Origin: Azonexus hydrophilus
GTDB taxonomy: Bacteria; Pseudomonadota; Gammaproteobacteria; Burkholderiales; Rhodocyclaceae
Length of the DNA: 64,000 nucleotides
Assembly: GCF_001956855.1 (NCBI RefSeq)
Contig: NZ_MTHD01000001.1
Coordinates: 1-64,000, forward strand
Direction: 5' to 3'
A program made the translations under genes and the position numbers. The notes beneath the pieces are model-generated. The model had not been told where the DNA came from and searched no databases. It saw only the letters and a program-made list of their open reading frames with translations. This document shows, one piece after another, positions 26,536 to 35,598 of the stretch. The stretch's first letter is position 1, and each line of letters begins with the position of its first letter.

Positions 26536-28871
26536 GACGAAACGCCCTGCGAGCCCTGCTGATCTGGCTGCTGGCGATGCTCGCCGGCCTGGCCATCGCA
26601 TGGAACAGCCGCTTCGCGGCTGACATGAGCTTTTTCCTGCCGGCCGAACCGACCGCCGAACAGCAGGTGCTGATCGAACAGATCAAGGAAGGCGCCGTGT
26701 CGCGCCTGCTGATGCTCGGCATCGCCGGTGGCGACGCGCAGCAGCGGGCGGCGGTATCGCGTGAATTGCGCGGTCGACTGGCTGGCAGCAGCGAATTCGT
26801 CTCGGTGCAGAACGGCGAAGCTGGCAGCCTGGATGCCGATCGCGACCTGTTGCTCGCGCATCGCTACCAGCTCAGTCCGGCGGTAACGGCGGAGCGTTTT
26901 ACCGTCGCCGGCCTGCGCGCCGCCATTGGCGACAGCATCGACCTGCTGGCCTCGCCGGCCGGCATGCTGTTCAAACCCTTCCTGACCCGCGACCCGACCG
27001 GTGAAATGGCCGAACTGCTGGGCGGCCTGGGCAGCGGCAACCAGCCGGCCAGCCGCGACGGCGTCTGGGCATCCCGCGATGGCGAGCGCGCCATGCTGCT
27101 GGTGCAGACCCGTGCCCATGGCGCCGATACCGACGGTCAGGAGGCCGCCATCCAGACCATCCGCGCGCAGTTTGCCGCCAGCCTGCCGGCAAGCGCTGGC
27201 GCCGATCTGCAGCTGCTGCTTTCCGGCCCCGGGCATTTCGCCGTCGAGTCGCGGGCACTGATCAAGGACGACATATTCCGTCTGACGCTGATCAGCAGCC
27301 TGGCGATCATCGCCGTGCTGTTCTTCGTCTACCGTTCGCCACGCCTGATCGCCCTCGGCATGTTGCCAGTGGTCAGCGGCGCACTGGCCGGCGTCGTCGC
27401 CGTCAGCCTCGCCTACGACACGGTGTTCGGCATCACCGTCGGCTTCGGCGCAGCGCTGATCGGCGAAGCGGTCGATTACTCGACCTACTATTTCATGCAG
27501 TCCGGCCGCCACGGCCTGGCCGACTGGCGCCGGCGTTTCTGGCCGACCATCCGGCTCGGTGTCGCCACCTCGGTCTGCGGTTTCGGCGCCCTGTTGTTCT
27601 CCGGCTTTCCCGGTCTGGCGCAACTCGGCCTGTACGCGCTGGCCGGCGTACTGACGGCAGCGCTGGTCACCCGCTACATCCTGCCCGACCTGGCCGGCCC
27701 GCTGGTTGCCGGCATCGGTTCGACGCAGACGGCAGTCCGCTGCGAAGGTGCCATCGCCCTGCTGCAGCGCCTGCGCTGGCCGACCCTGCTCCTCGCCGTC
27801 GCCGCCGCCACCTGGCTTGGCCTCCAGCGCGACCAGCTCTGGCACCCGAACCTGTCGGCGCTGAGCACCGTCAGCGAAGCCGATTCGCGCATCGACGGGC
27901 AATTGCGGGCCGATCTCGGCGCCCCGGATTCGCGTTATCTGGTCGTCGTCACCGGCGCCGACCAGGAAGCCGCACTGCAGGCAGCCGAGCGGGCAGGGCA
28001 GCGCCTCGACCAGCTGGTCGAGGCCGGCGTCATCGGCGGTTACGACAGCCCGGCCCGCTTCCTGCCTAGCCTGGCGACGCAGGCCGAGCGCCGCCGGGCG
28101 CTGCCGCATCCCGATGAACTGCGCCAGCGCCTCGTCCCGGCGCTGGCCGACCTGCCGCTGGCCGCCGACAAGCTGGCGGCTTTCGTCCACGATATCGAAA
28201 ACGCCCGCCAGGCCCCCGCGCTGACCCGCGCCGACCTGGCCGGCAGCAACCTGGCACTGGCCGTCGATTCGCTGATGCTGCAACGCGCCAGCGGCTGGAG
28301 CGTGCTGCTGCCCCTGCATCCGCGGGTCGAAGCGGACGAACTGCTGATTCCCGCAGAGCAGATCCGCAGCGCGCTGGCCGGCAGCGATGCGCTGTTCATC
28401 GACATGAAGGACGAATTCGACACGCTGTACAGCGATTACCTGGGCGAAGCGATCACGCTGTCGCTGGCCGGCGTCGCTGCCATCATCGTGCTGCTGGCGT
28501 TCAACCTGCGCTCGCCGCGCCGTCTGGGCGGCGTGCTGTTGCCGCTGCTGCTGGCCGTCATCTTCGTCGTTGCCGGCCTGCACCTGCTCGGCGAACGCCT
28601 GCATCTGCTGCACCTGGTCGGGCTGTTGCTGATCGTCGCCGTCGGCTCCAATTACGCGCTGATCTTCGACAGCGCTTCCGGCCAGGCCACGCTCGACCCG
28701 GAAACCTTCAGCTCGATGGGCGTCGCCAACCTGACCACGGCGATCGGCTTCGGCACGCTGGCACTGTCTTCGGTCCCGGTGCTCAACGCCATCGGCACCA
28801 CCGTCGGCCCCGGCGCCATCCTGGCGCTGCTGCTGGCGGCGATGTTCGTTCCACGTGAAACGGCAAGATGA
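26532..28871 (+). CDS. MMPL/RND-type exporter of the aryl polyene cluster
   Basis: A 779-residue RND/MMPL-family transporter with about twelve hydrophobic segments in two six-helix groups separated by large periplasmic loops. The transmembrane region contains GAALIGEAVDYSTYYFMQ with the acidic proton-relay residues of the family. The N-terminus begins with a short signal-anchor helix. It probably moves the finished pigment or lipid-linked pigment from the inner membrane to the LolA carrier. A parS-like site lies in its last codons. Confidence 0.9.
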   Translation: MRRNALRALLIWLLAMLAGLAIAWNSRFAADMSFFLPAEPTAEQQVLIEQIKEGAVSRLLMLGIAGGDAQQRAAVSRELRGRLAGSSEFVSVQNGEAGSLDADRDLLLAHRYQLSPAVTAERFTVAGLRAAIGDSIDLLASPAGMLFKPFLTRDPTGEMAELLGGLGSGNQPASRDGVWASRDGERAMLLVQTRAHGADTDGQEAAIQTIRAQFAASLPASAGADLQLLLSGPGHFAVESRALIKDDIFRLTLISSLAIIAVLFFVYRSPRLIALGMLPVVSGALAGVVAVSLAYDTVFGITVGFGAALIGEAVDYSTYYFMQSGRHGLADWRRRFWPTIRLGVATSVCGFGALLFSGFPGLAQLGLYALAGVLTAALVTRYILPDLAGPLVAGIGSTQTAVRCEGAIALLQRLRWPTLLLAVAAATWLGLQRDQLWHPNLSALSTVSEADSRIDGQLRADLGAPDSRYLVVVTGADQEAALQAAERAGQRLDQLVEAGVIGGYDSPARFLPSLATQAERRRALPHPDELRQRLVPALADLPLAADKLAAFVHDIENARQAPALTRADLAGSNLALAVDSLMLQRASGWSVLLPLHPRVEADELLIPAEQIRSALAGSDALFIDMKDEFDTLYSDYLGEAITLSLAGVAAIIVLLAFNLRSPRRLGGVLLPLLLAVIFVVAGLHLLGERLHLLHLVGLLLIVAVGSNYALIFDSASGQATLDPETFSSMGVANLTTAIGFGTLALSSVPVLNAIGTTVGPGAILALLLAAMFVPRETAR
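28848..28861. promoter_or_regulatory. parS-like ParB binding site 3
   Basis: GTTCCACGTGAAAC, a third identical copy, overlaps the last codons of the MMPL gene inside the pigment operon. Its presence in the middle of a secondary-metabolite operon indicates the operon lies in the conserved origin-proximal parS zone. Confidence 0.8.
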
Positions 28872-29512
28872 CGCCCGCCTTGCGCAAGCTTCGCCTTGAG
28901 CACGGCGGCCGGGATCTGCTGGTCTTGCTGCCCGGCGCCGGCATGGGTCCGGAAGATTTCGTCACGGCCGGCTTCTTCGCCACTACCCGGACACGCGCAC
29001 CCGGCCTCGATCTTTGTGCGGTCGACCTCGGTCCGGACAGCATTTCCAGCGGTCAGGCGCTACCCGCAGTCAGCCGTGAAATCCTCGAACCGGCCCGCGC
29101 GCGCTACGCCCGCGTCTGGCTGGGCGGAATTTCGCTCGGCGGCCTGCTCGCGCTCTGCCAGGCGGCCGATCACCCGCACAGCGTGGACGGCCTGTGCCTG
29201 CTCGCCCCCTATCCCGGCAGTCGCCTGACCCAGGGCGCGATCAGGGAAGCCGGCGGACTGGCCAACTGGAAGGCCACGGCGGAACAACTCGCCGATCCCG
29301 AATTCCGCGTCTGGCACTGGCTGAAAGCACCACCGGCGGACTGCCCGGTCTATGTCGGCTACGGCACGGAAGACCGTTTCGCCGACGGCATGGCGCAGAT
29401 CGCCGACTGTTTCCCACCGGCCAGCCGATGTACCGTGCCCGGCGGACACGACTGGCCGGCCTGGCAGCTTCTGTGGGAAGATTTCCTCGCCTCCGGTCAC
29501 TTTTCCGCCTGA
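28868..29512 (+). CDS. Small alpha/beta hydrolase
   Basis: A 214-residue alpha/beta hydrolase with nucleophile Ser89 in GISLGG and the base His in PGGHDWPAW near the C-terminus; the likely acid is in GTEDRFAD. Its reaction is unknown. A thioesterase-type release or editing role for the polyene chain is plausible from context only. Overlaps the MMPL gene by 4 bp and is 3 bp before the deacetylase. Confidence 0.8.
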   Translation: MTPALRKLRLEHGGRDLLVLLPGAGMGPEDFVTAGFFATTRTRAPGLDLCAVDLGPDSISSGQALPAVSREILEPARARYARVWLGGISLGGLLALCQAADHPHSVDGLCLLAPYPGSRLTQGAIREAGGLANWKATAEQLADPEFRVWHWLKAPPADCPVYVGYGTEDRFADGMAQIADCFPPASRCTVPGGHDWPAWQLLWEDFLASGHFSA

Positions 29513-29515
29513 ACC

Positions 29516-30316
29516 ATGCCCCGGCCCTGGACCCCTTCGCCTGCCATCAAAGCCAGCTTCGCCGTGCACGCCGCCGCGGTCGGCGGCCTGCTCGCGGTGC
29601 CGGCCCAATGGCCCTGGCTGATCGGTGCGCTGGCCGCCAATCACGCGCTGCTGACCGCCGCCGGCCTGCTGCCGCGCTCGACGCTGCTCGGCCCGAACCT
29701 CACCCGCCTGCCAGCGGCCGCCGCAGCGCGCCGGGAAATCGCGCTGACCATCGACGACGGCCCCGATCCCGAGGTCACACCACGGGTGCTCGACCTGCTC
29801 GATGCCGCCGGCGCCCGCGCCAGTTTCTTCTGCATCGGCTGGCGCGCCCGCGAGAATCCGGCGCTGTGCCGGGAAATCGTCGCCCGCGGCCACCGCATCG
29901 AGAACCACGGCGATGCCCACGCCCGGGCCTTCGCCACCTTCGGCCCGGGCCGCATGCGCGCCGACATCGCCGCCGCCCAGGCAACGCTGAGCGAAATCAG
30001 CGGCCAGGCACCGCGCTTTTTCCGCGCCACCGCCGGCCTGCGCAATCCCTTCCTTGACCCGGTGCTGGCCGGGCTCGACCTGAAACTGGCCGCCTGGACC
30101 CGTCGACCGTACGATACCCGCTGCGCCGATCCGGACATCGTCCACGCCCGCCTGGTCCGCGACCTCGGCCCCGGCGACATCCTGCTGCTGCACGACGGCC
30201 ACGCCGCCCGCGACAGCACCGGGCAGGCGGTCATCCTCGCCGTGCTGCCGCGCCTGCTGGCCACGCTGGCCGAACACAAACTCACTCCCGTCACGCTCGC
30301 CGACGCCTGCCCATGA
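29516..30316 (+). CDS. NodB-type polysaccharide deacetylase
   Basis: A 266-residue protein with two hydrophobic N-terminal segments (about 10-52) and a NodB domain: TIDDGPDPE with metal-binding Asp80/Asp81, and HGDAH with His131/His135. All NodB key residues are present. Anchored in the inner membrane, it could deacetylate an N-acetylated sugar of a glycan or lipid carrier connected with the pigment. Overlaps the methyltransferase by 4 bp. Confidence 0.85.
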   Translation: MPRPWTPSPAIKASFAVHAAAVGGLLAVPAQWPWLIGALAANHALLTAAGLLPRSTLLGPNLTRLPAAAAARREIALTIDDGPDPEVTPRVLDLLDAAGARASFFCIGWRARENPALCREIVARGHRIENHGDAHARAFATFGPGRMRADIAAAQATLSEISGQAPRFFRATAGLRNPFLDPVLAGLDLKLAAWTRRPYDTRCADPDIVHARLVRDLGPGDILLLHDGHAARDSTGQAVILAVLPRLLATLAEHKLTPVTLADACP

Positions 30317-31038
30317 ACCACCCGGACTTCCTCAAAACCCTGCTCGACGAAGCCACCCGCCCGTTCCGCGGCGGTGGCCGTTTTGCCTACCACTACGCCC
30401 GCGGCAAGCTTTCGTCCGACTGCATCTTCCGCGAACTGCTGCGCCAGGGCATCTTCCCTGCGGAAGGCCATTACCTGGACCTCGGCTGCGGCCAGGGCAG
30501 CCTGTTCGGCTGGCTGCTCGCCGCGCGCAAGCTGTACGAGCAGGGCAATTGGCCGGACGACTGGGCGCCGGCGCCAAAAGCCCTGAGCCTGCGCGGCTAT
30601 GAACTGATGCAGCGGGATGTCGACCGCGCCGCCCGCGCCTTCGGCACCCGGCATCCGCTCGTCGACATCCGTCAGGGCGACATGTGCCGGATCGATTTCG
30701 GCCGGGCCGATGTCATCACCATTCTCGACGCGCTGCATTATTTCGACCATGCCGGCCAGCAGGACGTGCTCGCCCGCATCCGCGCCGCGCTGCCGCCCGG
30801 CGGCCTGTTCCTGACCCGCGTCGGCGACGCCTCGGCCGGCCTGCCTTACCACCTGTGCAACTGGGTCGACCACGCCGTCACCTTCGTCCGCGGCCACCGT
30901 CTGCCCCGCCTGTACTGCCGGCCACTGAGCGAATGGGTGGCGATACTCGAAGCGCTTGGTTTTGTCGTCGGCACGATGGAAATGAACGAAGGCAAGCCTT
31001 TCGCCAACGTCATGCTGATCTGCCGGGTACCGGCCTGA
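30313..31038 (+). CDS. Class I SAM-dependent methyltransferase
   Basis: A 241-residue methyltransferase; SAM-binding YLDLGCGQGSLFG at 54-66, acidic strand D in the GYELMQ region, and a YFDHAGQQDVLARI segment. Substrate unknown; it may methylate the aryl head group or lipid carrier. It is between the deacetylase and DUF1615 genes, in the middle of the operon. Confidence 0.8.
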   Translation: MNHPDFLKTLLDEATRPFRGGGRFAYHYARGKLSSDCIFRELLRQGIFPAEGHYLDLGCGQGSLFGWLLAARKLYEQGNWPDDWAPAPKALSLRGYELMQRDVDRAARAFGTRHPLVDIRQGDMCRIDFGRADVITILDALHYFDHAGQQDVLARIRAALPPGGLFLTRVGDASAGLPYHLCNWVDHAVTFVRGHRLPRLYCRPLSEWVAILEALGFVVGTMEMNEGKPFANVMLICRVPA

Positions 31039-31043
31039 AGCGC

Positions 31044-32219
31044 ATGCGCCGCTGGCCGCTCTACCTGCTGCTCGTCTCCCTCGCCAGCGGCTGCTCGCTG
31101 TTCGAGAACGAGCAGGAAGGCCCGGCGCTGCCGCCTGACATGGCGCGGCGGGCCGACGGCAAGACCGCCAGCGCCTGGCCGGCAGCGCTCGACGAAGCGG
31201 AAACCCGGCGCCGCATCGCCCGGCTGATCCCGGCGCACGCCAGGGATCGCGAAGCCTGGGCCGGCGACCTGCATACCGCCTTCGCCCACCTCGGCGTGCC
31301 ACATGCGACGCAGACTTATTGCGCGGTGATCGCCATCATCGAACAGGAATCGAGCTTCCAGGCCGACCCCAGGGTGCCCGGTCTACCCCGCATCGTGCGT
31401 CGGGAAATCGGCCAGCGGGCGGAGCAGTACCGGATTCCGCAGGCCATCATCACGGCCGCGCTGGCCAAAACCTCGCCGGACGGCAAGACCTACGACGAAC
31501 GCATTGCCGCACTGAAGACCGAAACCCAGCTGAACGCGCTGTTCGAGGACATGATCGGCGAACTGCCGTTCGGCCGGCAACTGTTCGGCGGCTTCAATCC
31601 CGTCCGTACCGGCGGCCCGATGCAGGTCAGCATCGACTTTGCCGAGCAGCACGTGCGCCAGCGCGACTATCCCTACCCATTTGCAGGCAAGTTGCGCAAC
31701 GAGGTGTTCACGCGCCGCGGCGGCGTCTATTTCGGCGCCGCCATCCTGCTCGACTACCCGGCCCCCTATGACCAGATCGTCTATCGCTTCGCCGATTTCA
31801 ACGCCGGCCGCTACAGCAGCCGCAACGCTGCCTTCCAGGCGGCACTGGGCAAGCTGTCCGGACAGAAGCTGACGCTCGACGGCGACCTGCTGCGCTACGA
31901 GAACGGCGAACCGTCGACCAGCCAGAGCGAGGTCGAGGCCGTCGCACTGACGCTGGGCAAGCAACTGGAGATGAGCCGGCCGCAGATCCGGCGCGATCTG
32001 CTGCTGGAAAAATCCGCAGCCTTTTCGCGCAGCCCGCTGCAGCAACGCGTGTTTGCCCAGGCCGACGCCGCCGTCGGCAAACCGCTGCCGCGCCAGGCAA
32101 TGCCGCAGATCAACCTGAAAAGCCCGAAAATCACGCGCCAGCTGACCACCGAGTGGTTCGCCAAGCGGGTCGAGGGGCGCTACCGGACCTGCCTGAAGCG
32201 CAGCAGCCGCCAGGGCTGA
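31044..32219 (+). CDS. DUF1615 lipoprotein
   Basis: A 391-residue predicted lipoprotein; the lipobox LASGC places the acylated Cys at 17. The body matches DUF1615 (IIEQESSFQADP and the DFNAGRYSSRNAAFQAALGKLSGQKL region), a family of outer-membrane or periplasmic lipoproteins of unknown function. The EQESSFQ segment resembles lytic transglycosylases. It is 5 bp after the methyltransferase and 45 bp before the YihY-family gene. Confidence 0.8.
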   Translation: MRRWPLYLLLVSLASGCSLFENEQEGPALPPDMARRADGKTASAWPAALDEAETRRRIARLIPAHARDREAWAGDLHTAFAHLGVPHATQTYCAVIAIIEQESSFQADPRVPGLPRIVRREIGQRAEQYRIPQAIITAALAKTSPDGKTYDERIAALKTETQLNALFEDMIGELPFGRQLFGGFNPVRTGGPMQVSIDFAEQHVRQRDYPYPFAGKLRNEVFTRRGGVYFGAAILLDYPAPYDQIVYRFADFNAGRYSSRNAAFQAALGKLSGQKLTLDGDLLRYENGEPSTSQSEVEAVALTLGKQLEMSRPQIRRDLLLEKSAAFSRSPLQQRVFAQADAAVGKPLPRQAMPQINLKSPKITRQLTTEWFAKRVEGRYRTCLKRSSRQG

Positions 32220-32264
32220 CATTTCCGGTTGCACAATTGCCGGCGGCATGAGAAAACCCGGAAC

Positions 32265-33131
32265 ATGATCAAATCCCTGCTCGACGCCTTTCCGCCACTG
32301 GCCTTCGCGCTGCAAACCATCCGCGGCTTTCACCGCAACCAGGGCCTGCTGCTGGCCGGCGCCATCGCCTATTACGCGCTGCTGTCGATCCTGCCCTTGC
32401 TGATCCTGTCGATCGTCGGCTTGTCGCATCTGGTCGACCGCACGCTGCTGATCGACACCTTCGGCCTCTACCTCGACTGGCTGCTACCCAGCATGGCCGA
32501 CGTCCTGATCGGCGACATCGCCACCTTCCTCGACAAGCGGGCCACGATCAGCCTGATGATGCTCGGCACCTTGCTGTTCTTCAGTTCGTTAGCCTTTTCC
32601 GTGCTGGAAAAGGCCATGGCGGTGATCTTTGCCCATCGTGGCACCGGCAAAAAGCGGCACTTCCTGGTCTCGGCAATCCTGCCTTACTGTCTCGTCGTGG
32701 TCCTGGCCAGCGCACTGCTGTTGCTGACGCTCGGTGCCCTGGCGCTGCAGGCGCTGGCCGGGGAGAACCTGGTGCTGTTCGGCCAGGTCTGGTCGCTGAG
32801 CGGCGTCGCCGGCTTCCTCTTTCCGGTCCTCGGGGTGGCGCTGGTCACCTTCGTCCTCAGCGCGCTCTACCTGATTGTCCCGGTCGGTCGCACCCGCCTC
32901 AGTCATGCGCTGGTCGGCGGGCTGGCCGGGGCACTGCTGTGGGAGGTATTGCGCCACGTGCTGGTCTGGTATTTCTCGTCGATCTCGAAAATCGGCGTCG
33001 TCTACGGCTCGATGGCCACCGCCGTGGTGCTGCTGTTCTGCATGGAACTGGCGGCCGGACTGCTGCTGTTCGGCGCCCAGGTCATCGCCGAATTCGAGCA
33101 GCGGTCAAAGCCGGACGGCCCCCTCTGCTAA
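32265..33131 (+). CDS. YihY/virulence factor BrkB family membrane protein
   Basis: A 288-residue inner-membrane protein with about six hydrophobic helices and the family motif NQGLLLAGAIAYYALLSILPLLILSI near residues 26-51. BrkB-like proteins are of unknown function; none is a normal part of aryl polyene clusters. An in-frame upstream ATG at 32229 exists. It falls in a slightly less compact place in the operon, so it may be an insertion of an unrelated gene. Confidence 0.85.
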   Translation: MIKSLLDAFPPLAFALQTIRGFHRNQGLLLAGAIAYYALLSILPLLILSIVGLSHLVDRTLLIDTFGLYLDWLLPSMADVLIGDIATFLDKRATISLMMLGTLLFFSSLAFSVLEKAMAVIFAHRGTGKKRHFLVSAILPYCLVVVLASALLLLTLGALALQALAGENLVLFGQVWSLSGVAGFLFPVLGVALVTFVLSALYLIVPVGRTRLSHALVGGLAGALLWEVLRHVLVWYFSSISKIGVVYGSMATAVVLLFCMELAAGLLLFGAQVIAEFEQRSKPDGPLC

Positions 33132-33134
33132 AAT
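33129..33134 (+). promoter_or_regulatory. Putative -10 element of the second ketosynthase module
   Basis: GCTAAAATTCCCGCC, close in sequence to the -10 region of the pigment operon promoter, lies 27 bp upstream of the GTG start at 33162 within the YihY gene's stop region. It could give the ketosynthase group an internal promoter. Confidence 0.4.
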
Positions 33135-33161
33135 TCCCGCCAACTTGATACGGGCAACGAC

Positions 33162-34352
33162 GTGACGCCACTGCTGCTTTCTTCCTTTACCGCCACCACC
33201 TGTCTCGGCAGCGGCCTGGCGGCGACGCGCGCGGCCCTGCATGCTGGCAGCAGCGGTCTGCAGCCCTGTGCCTTCGAAAGTGTGGAATTGCCGACCTGGA
33301 TTGGCGAGGTTGCTGCGGTCGACGCGCAGAAATTGCCGGAAATGCTCGCCCGCTACGACTGCCGCAACAACCGCCTGACCCAGCTGGGCCTCGAAGCCGA
33401 CGATTTCGCCTGTGCCGTGCGCGCCGCCGTCGGCCGCTACGGCAGGACACGCGTCGGCGTTTTCCTCGGCACCAGTACCGCCGGCATCCTGCAGACCGAG
33501 CTCGCCTACCGCCGCCGCGACCCTGACAGCGGCGCGCTGCCGGACGATTTCAATTACCGGGCAACGCACAATTCCTTCTCGCTGGCCGAATTCACCCGCG
33601 ACTATTTCGGCCTGGAAGGCATGGCGATGGCCATCTCGACCGCCTGTTCGTCGAGCGCCAAGGTCTTCGCCGCCGCCGCCCGCCAGCTCGCGCTCGGCAG
33701 CATCGACGCGGCCATCGTCGGCGGTGTCGACAGCCTGTGCCTGACGACGCTCTACGGCTTCGCCTCGCTGCAACTGACCTCGCAGCAGCCATGCCGGCCC
33801 TACGACGCAGCCCGCGACGGCATCTCGATCGGCGAAGGCGCGGCCTTCGCGCTGCTTGAACGCGCCGACCGCGCTGCACCCGGCGACATCCTGCTGCTCG
33901 GCGCCGGCGAGTCGAGCGACGCCTACCACATGTCCTCGCCGCATCCGGAAGGGCTGGGCGCCCGGCTGGCCATGGAAGCCGCGCTGCGTTCGGCGAATCT
34001 TGCGGTCGACGCCATCGATTACATCAATTTGCACGGTACTTCGACGCCGGCCAACGACGCCGCCGAAGGCAAGGCCGTCGCCGCGCTGTTCGCCGACCGC
34101 GTGCCGTGCAGCTCGACCAAGGGCGCCACCGGCCACACGCTCGGTGCCGCCGGCGCCGTCGAAGCGGTGATCTGTGCGCTGGCACTGCGCGATGGCTTCC
34201 TGCCCGGCAGCCCAGGCACCGTCAATGCCGATCCGCAGATTCCGCTGCAGTACCTGGTGCACGGTCGCGACGGCAAGCTGCGCCACGCGCTGTCCAATTC
34301 CTTCGGTTTCGGCGGCAGCAACTGCAGCCTGATTTTCGGGGTCACGCCATGA
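33162..34352 (+). CDS. Beta-ketoacyl-ACP synthase (FabB-like, ApeO-type)
   Basis: A 396-residue condensing enzyme with active-site Cys162 (STACSSS), His291 (NLHGTST) and His325 (TGHTLGAAGA). It starts with GTG. It is directly followed by a chain-length-factor-like gene, the usual KS-CLF pair that makes the polyene backbone (ApeO-ApeC-type). The other FabF-like KS in the window would be the accessory one. Confidence 0.9.
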   Translation: MTPLLLSSFTATTCLGSGLAATRAALHAGSSGLQPCAFESVELPTWIGEVAAVDAQKLPEMLARYDCRNNRLTQLGLEADDFACAVRAAVGRYGRTRVGVFLGTSTAGILQTELAYRRRDPDSGALPDDFNYRATHNSFSLAEFTRDYFGLEGMAMAISTACSSSAKVFAAAARQLALGSIDAAIVGGVDSLCLTTLYGFASLQLTSQQPCRPYDAARDGISIGEGAAFALLERADRAAPGDILLLGAGESSDAYHMSSPHPEGLGARLAMEAALRSANLAVDAIDYINLHGTSTPANDAAEGKAVAALFADRVPCSSTKGATGHTLGAAGAVEAVICALALRDGFLPGSPGTVNADPQIPLQYLVHGRDGKLRHALSNSFGFGGSNCSLIFGVTP

Positions 34353-35152
34353 ATCCCACAGCCCTGAGCGCCTGGATCGACGGCATCGGCTTCATTGCGC
34401 CCGGCCTGCCGGACTGGCCGACCGCCCGCGCGGTTTTGCGTTCAGAACAGGCGTTGACCGCAGCACCGAGCATCCTGCCGGTGCCGGCGATCCTGCCGCC
34501 GGCCGAACGCCGGCGCGCCAGCCGCGTCGTCAAGCTGACGCTGGCCATCGGCCTCGAAGCCGCCGCCCATGCCGGCGCCGACGTGGCGACGCTGAGCACG
34601 GTGTTTGCTGCCTCCGGCGCCGACGGCCACAACTGCCATGCGCTGTGCGAGCAACTGGCAACCGACGACCGCCAGATTTCGCCGACCCGCTTCCATAACT
34701 CGGTGCATAACGCCGCCGCCGGCTACTGGGGCATCGCCACGCACGCGATGGCGCCGTGTCAGGTCATCTGCGCCTACGACGCCAGTTTCGGTGCCGGCCT
34801 GCTCGACGCCATCGGCGAATTGCTGCTGGCGCGTCAGCCGGTACTGCTGATCGCCTATGACAGCGAATATCCGCAGCCGCTGCACGCCAAGCGCGACACG
34901 CCCGATTGCGGCGGCGTCGCCTTGTTGCTGGCGCCTGAGAAAAGCGAACGCTCGCTCGCCGGCATCACCGTGACGCCGACCACCGATGCCGCCGAAACGC
35001 TGGCCGACAACGGACTGGAAAGCCTGCGCACGAGCATCCCGGCGCTGCGCTCGCTGCCGCTGCTGCAGAAGCTGGCGCGGGCGGAAGCCGGGCCGGTCTG
35101 CCTCGACTACCTGGCGCCGATGCAACTCGCCGTCACCGTTCAGCAATGCTAG
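34349..35152 (+). CDS. Ketosynthase chain-length factor (ApeC-type)
   Basis: A 267-residue protein related to the N-terminal half of ketosynthases (beta-ketoacyl synthase-like, PF13723) with no active-site Cys at the expected place: the segment reads TRFHNSVHNAAAGYWGIA. Such truncated KS partners act as heterodimeric chain-length factor in aryl polyene clusters. Overlaps the KS by 4 bp and the dehydratase by 7 bp. Confidence 0.88.
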   Translation: MNPTALSAWIDGIGFIAPGLPDWPTARAVLRSEQALTAAPSILPVPAILPPAERRRASRVVKLTLAIGLEAAAHAGADVATLSTVFAASGADGHNCHALCEQLATDDRQISPTRFHNSVHNAAAGYWGIATHAMAPCQVICAYDASFGAGLLDAIGELLLARQPVLLIAYDSEYPQPLHAKRDTPDCGGVALLLAPEKSERSLAGITVTPTTDAAETLADNGLESLRTSIPALRSLPLLQKLARAEAGPVCLDYLAPMQLAVTVQQC

Positions 35153-35598
35153 ACCACGCCTGGATCGCCGGCCACATTCCGCACCAGGGCACGATGTGCC
35201 TGCTCGATGCCGTGGTCGACTGGTCGGCCACGGCAATTTCCTGCCGCGCCGTCAGCCACACCGATCCGGACAACCCACTGCGCGCCGCCGACCGTCTCGG
35301 CGCCGCCAGCGGCATCGAATACGCGGCGCAGGCGATGGCCGTCCATGGCGCGCTGCTCGCCGGCGACGATGACGCACCGCGCCAGGGCTACCTGACCAGC
35401 GTGCGCGGCGTGCACCTCAACAGCGCCCGCCTCGACGACCTGCCGGGGCCGCTCGACATCCGGGCCGAGCGCCTGTCCGGCGACGGCAACACCATCCTCT
35501 ACCAGTTTTCCGTCGACCACCAAGGCCGCAACCTGCTCACCGGGCGCGCCGCCGTGATCCTCGACGCCGCCAAGCTCAGCACGGAGAAACCTGCATGA
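35146..35598 (+). CDS. 3-hydroxyacyl-ACP dehydratase (ApeP-type)
   Basis: A 150-residue hot-dog dehydratase with IPHQGTMCLLD (His13) near the N-terminus and GIEYAAQAMAVHG further on, matching the ApeP-type dehydratases of aryl polyene clusters. It would act with the FabG-like reductase and the KS/CLF on each elongation cycle. Overlaps the CLF by 7 bp. Confidence 0.88.
   Translation: MLDHAWIAGHIPHQGTMCLLDAVVDWSATAISCRAVSHTDPDNPLRAADRLGAASGIEYAAQAMAVHGALLAGDDDAPRQGYLTSVRGVHLNSARLDDLPGPLDIRAERLSGDGNTILYQFSVDHQGRNLLTGRAAVILDAAKLSTEKPA

Noticed and set aside
26346..28613. A long open frame on the minus strand opposite the MMPL gene
   Set aside because: Composition is rich in Gln, Arg and Ala typical of antisense reading in GC-rich DNA, and the MMPL gene on the plus strand has clear family features.
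32265..33131. Assigning YihY/BrkB as an RNase BN or pigment exporter
   Set aside because: YihY was once called RNase BN in error, and no transport motif is visible; it is left as a family call only.
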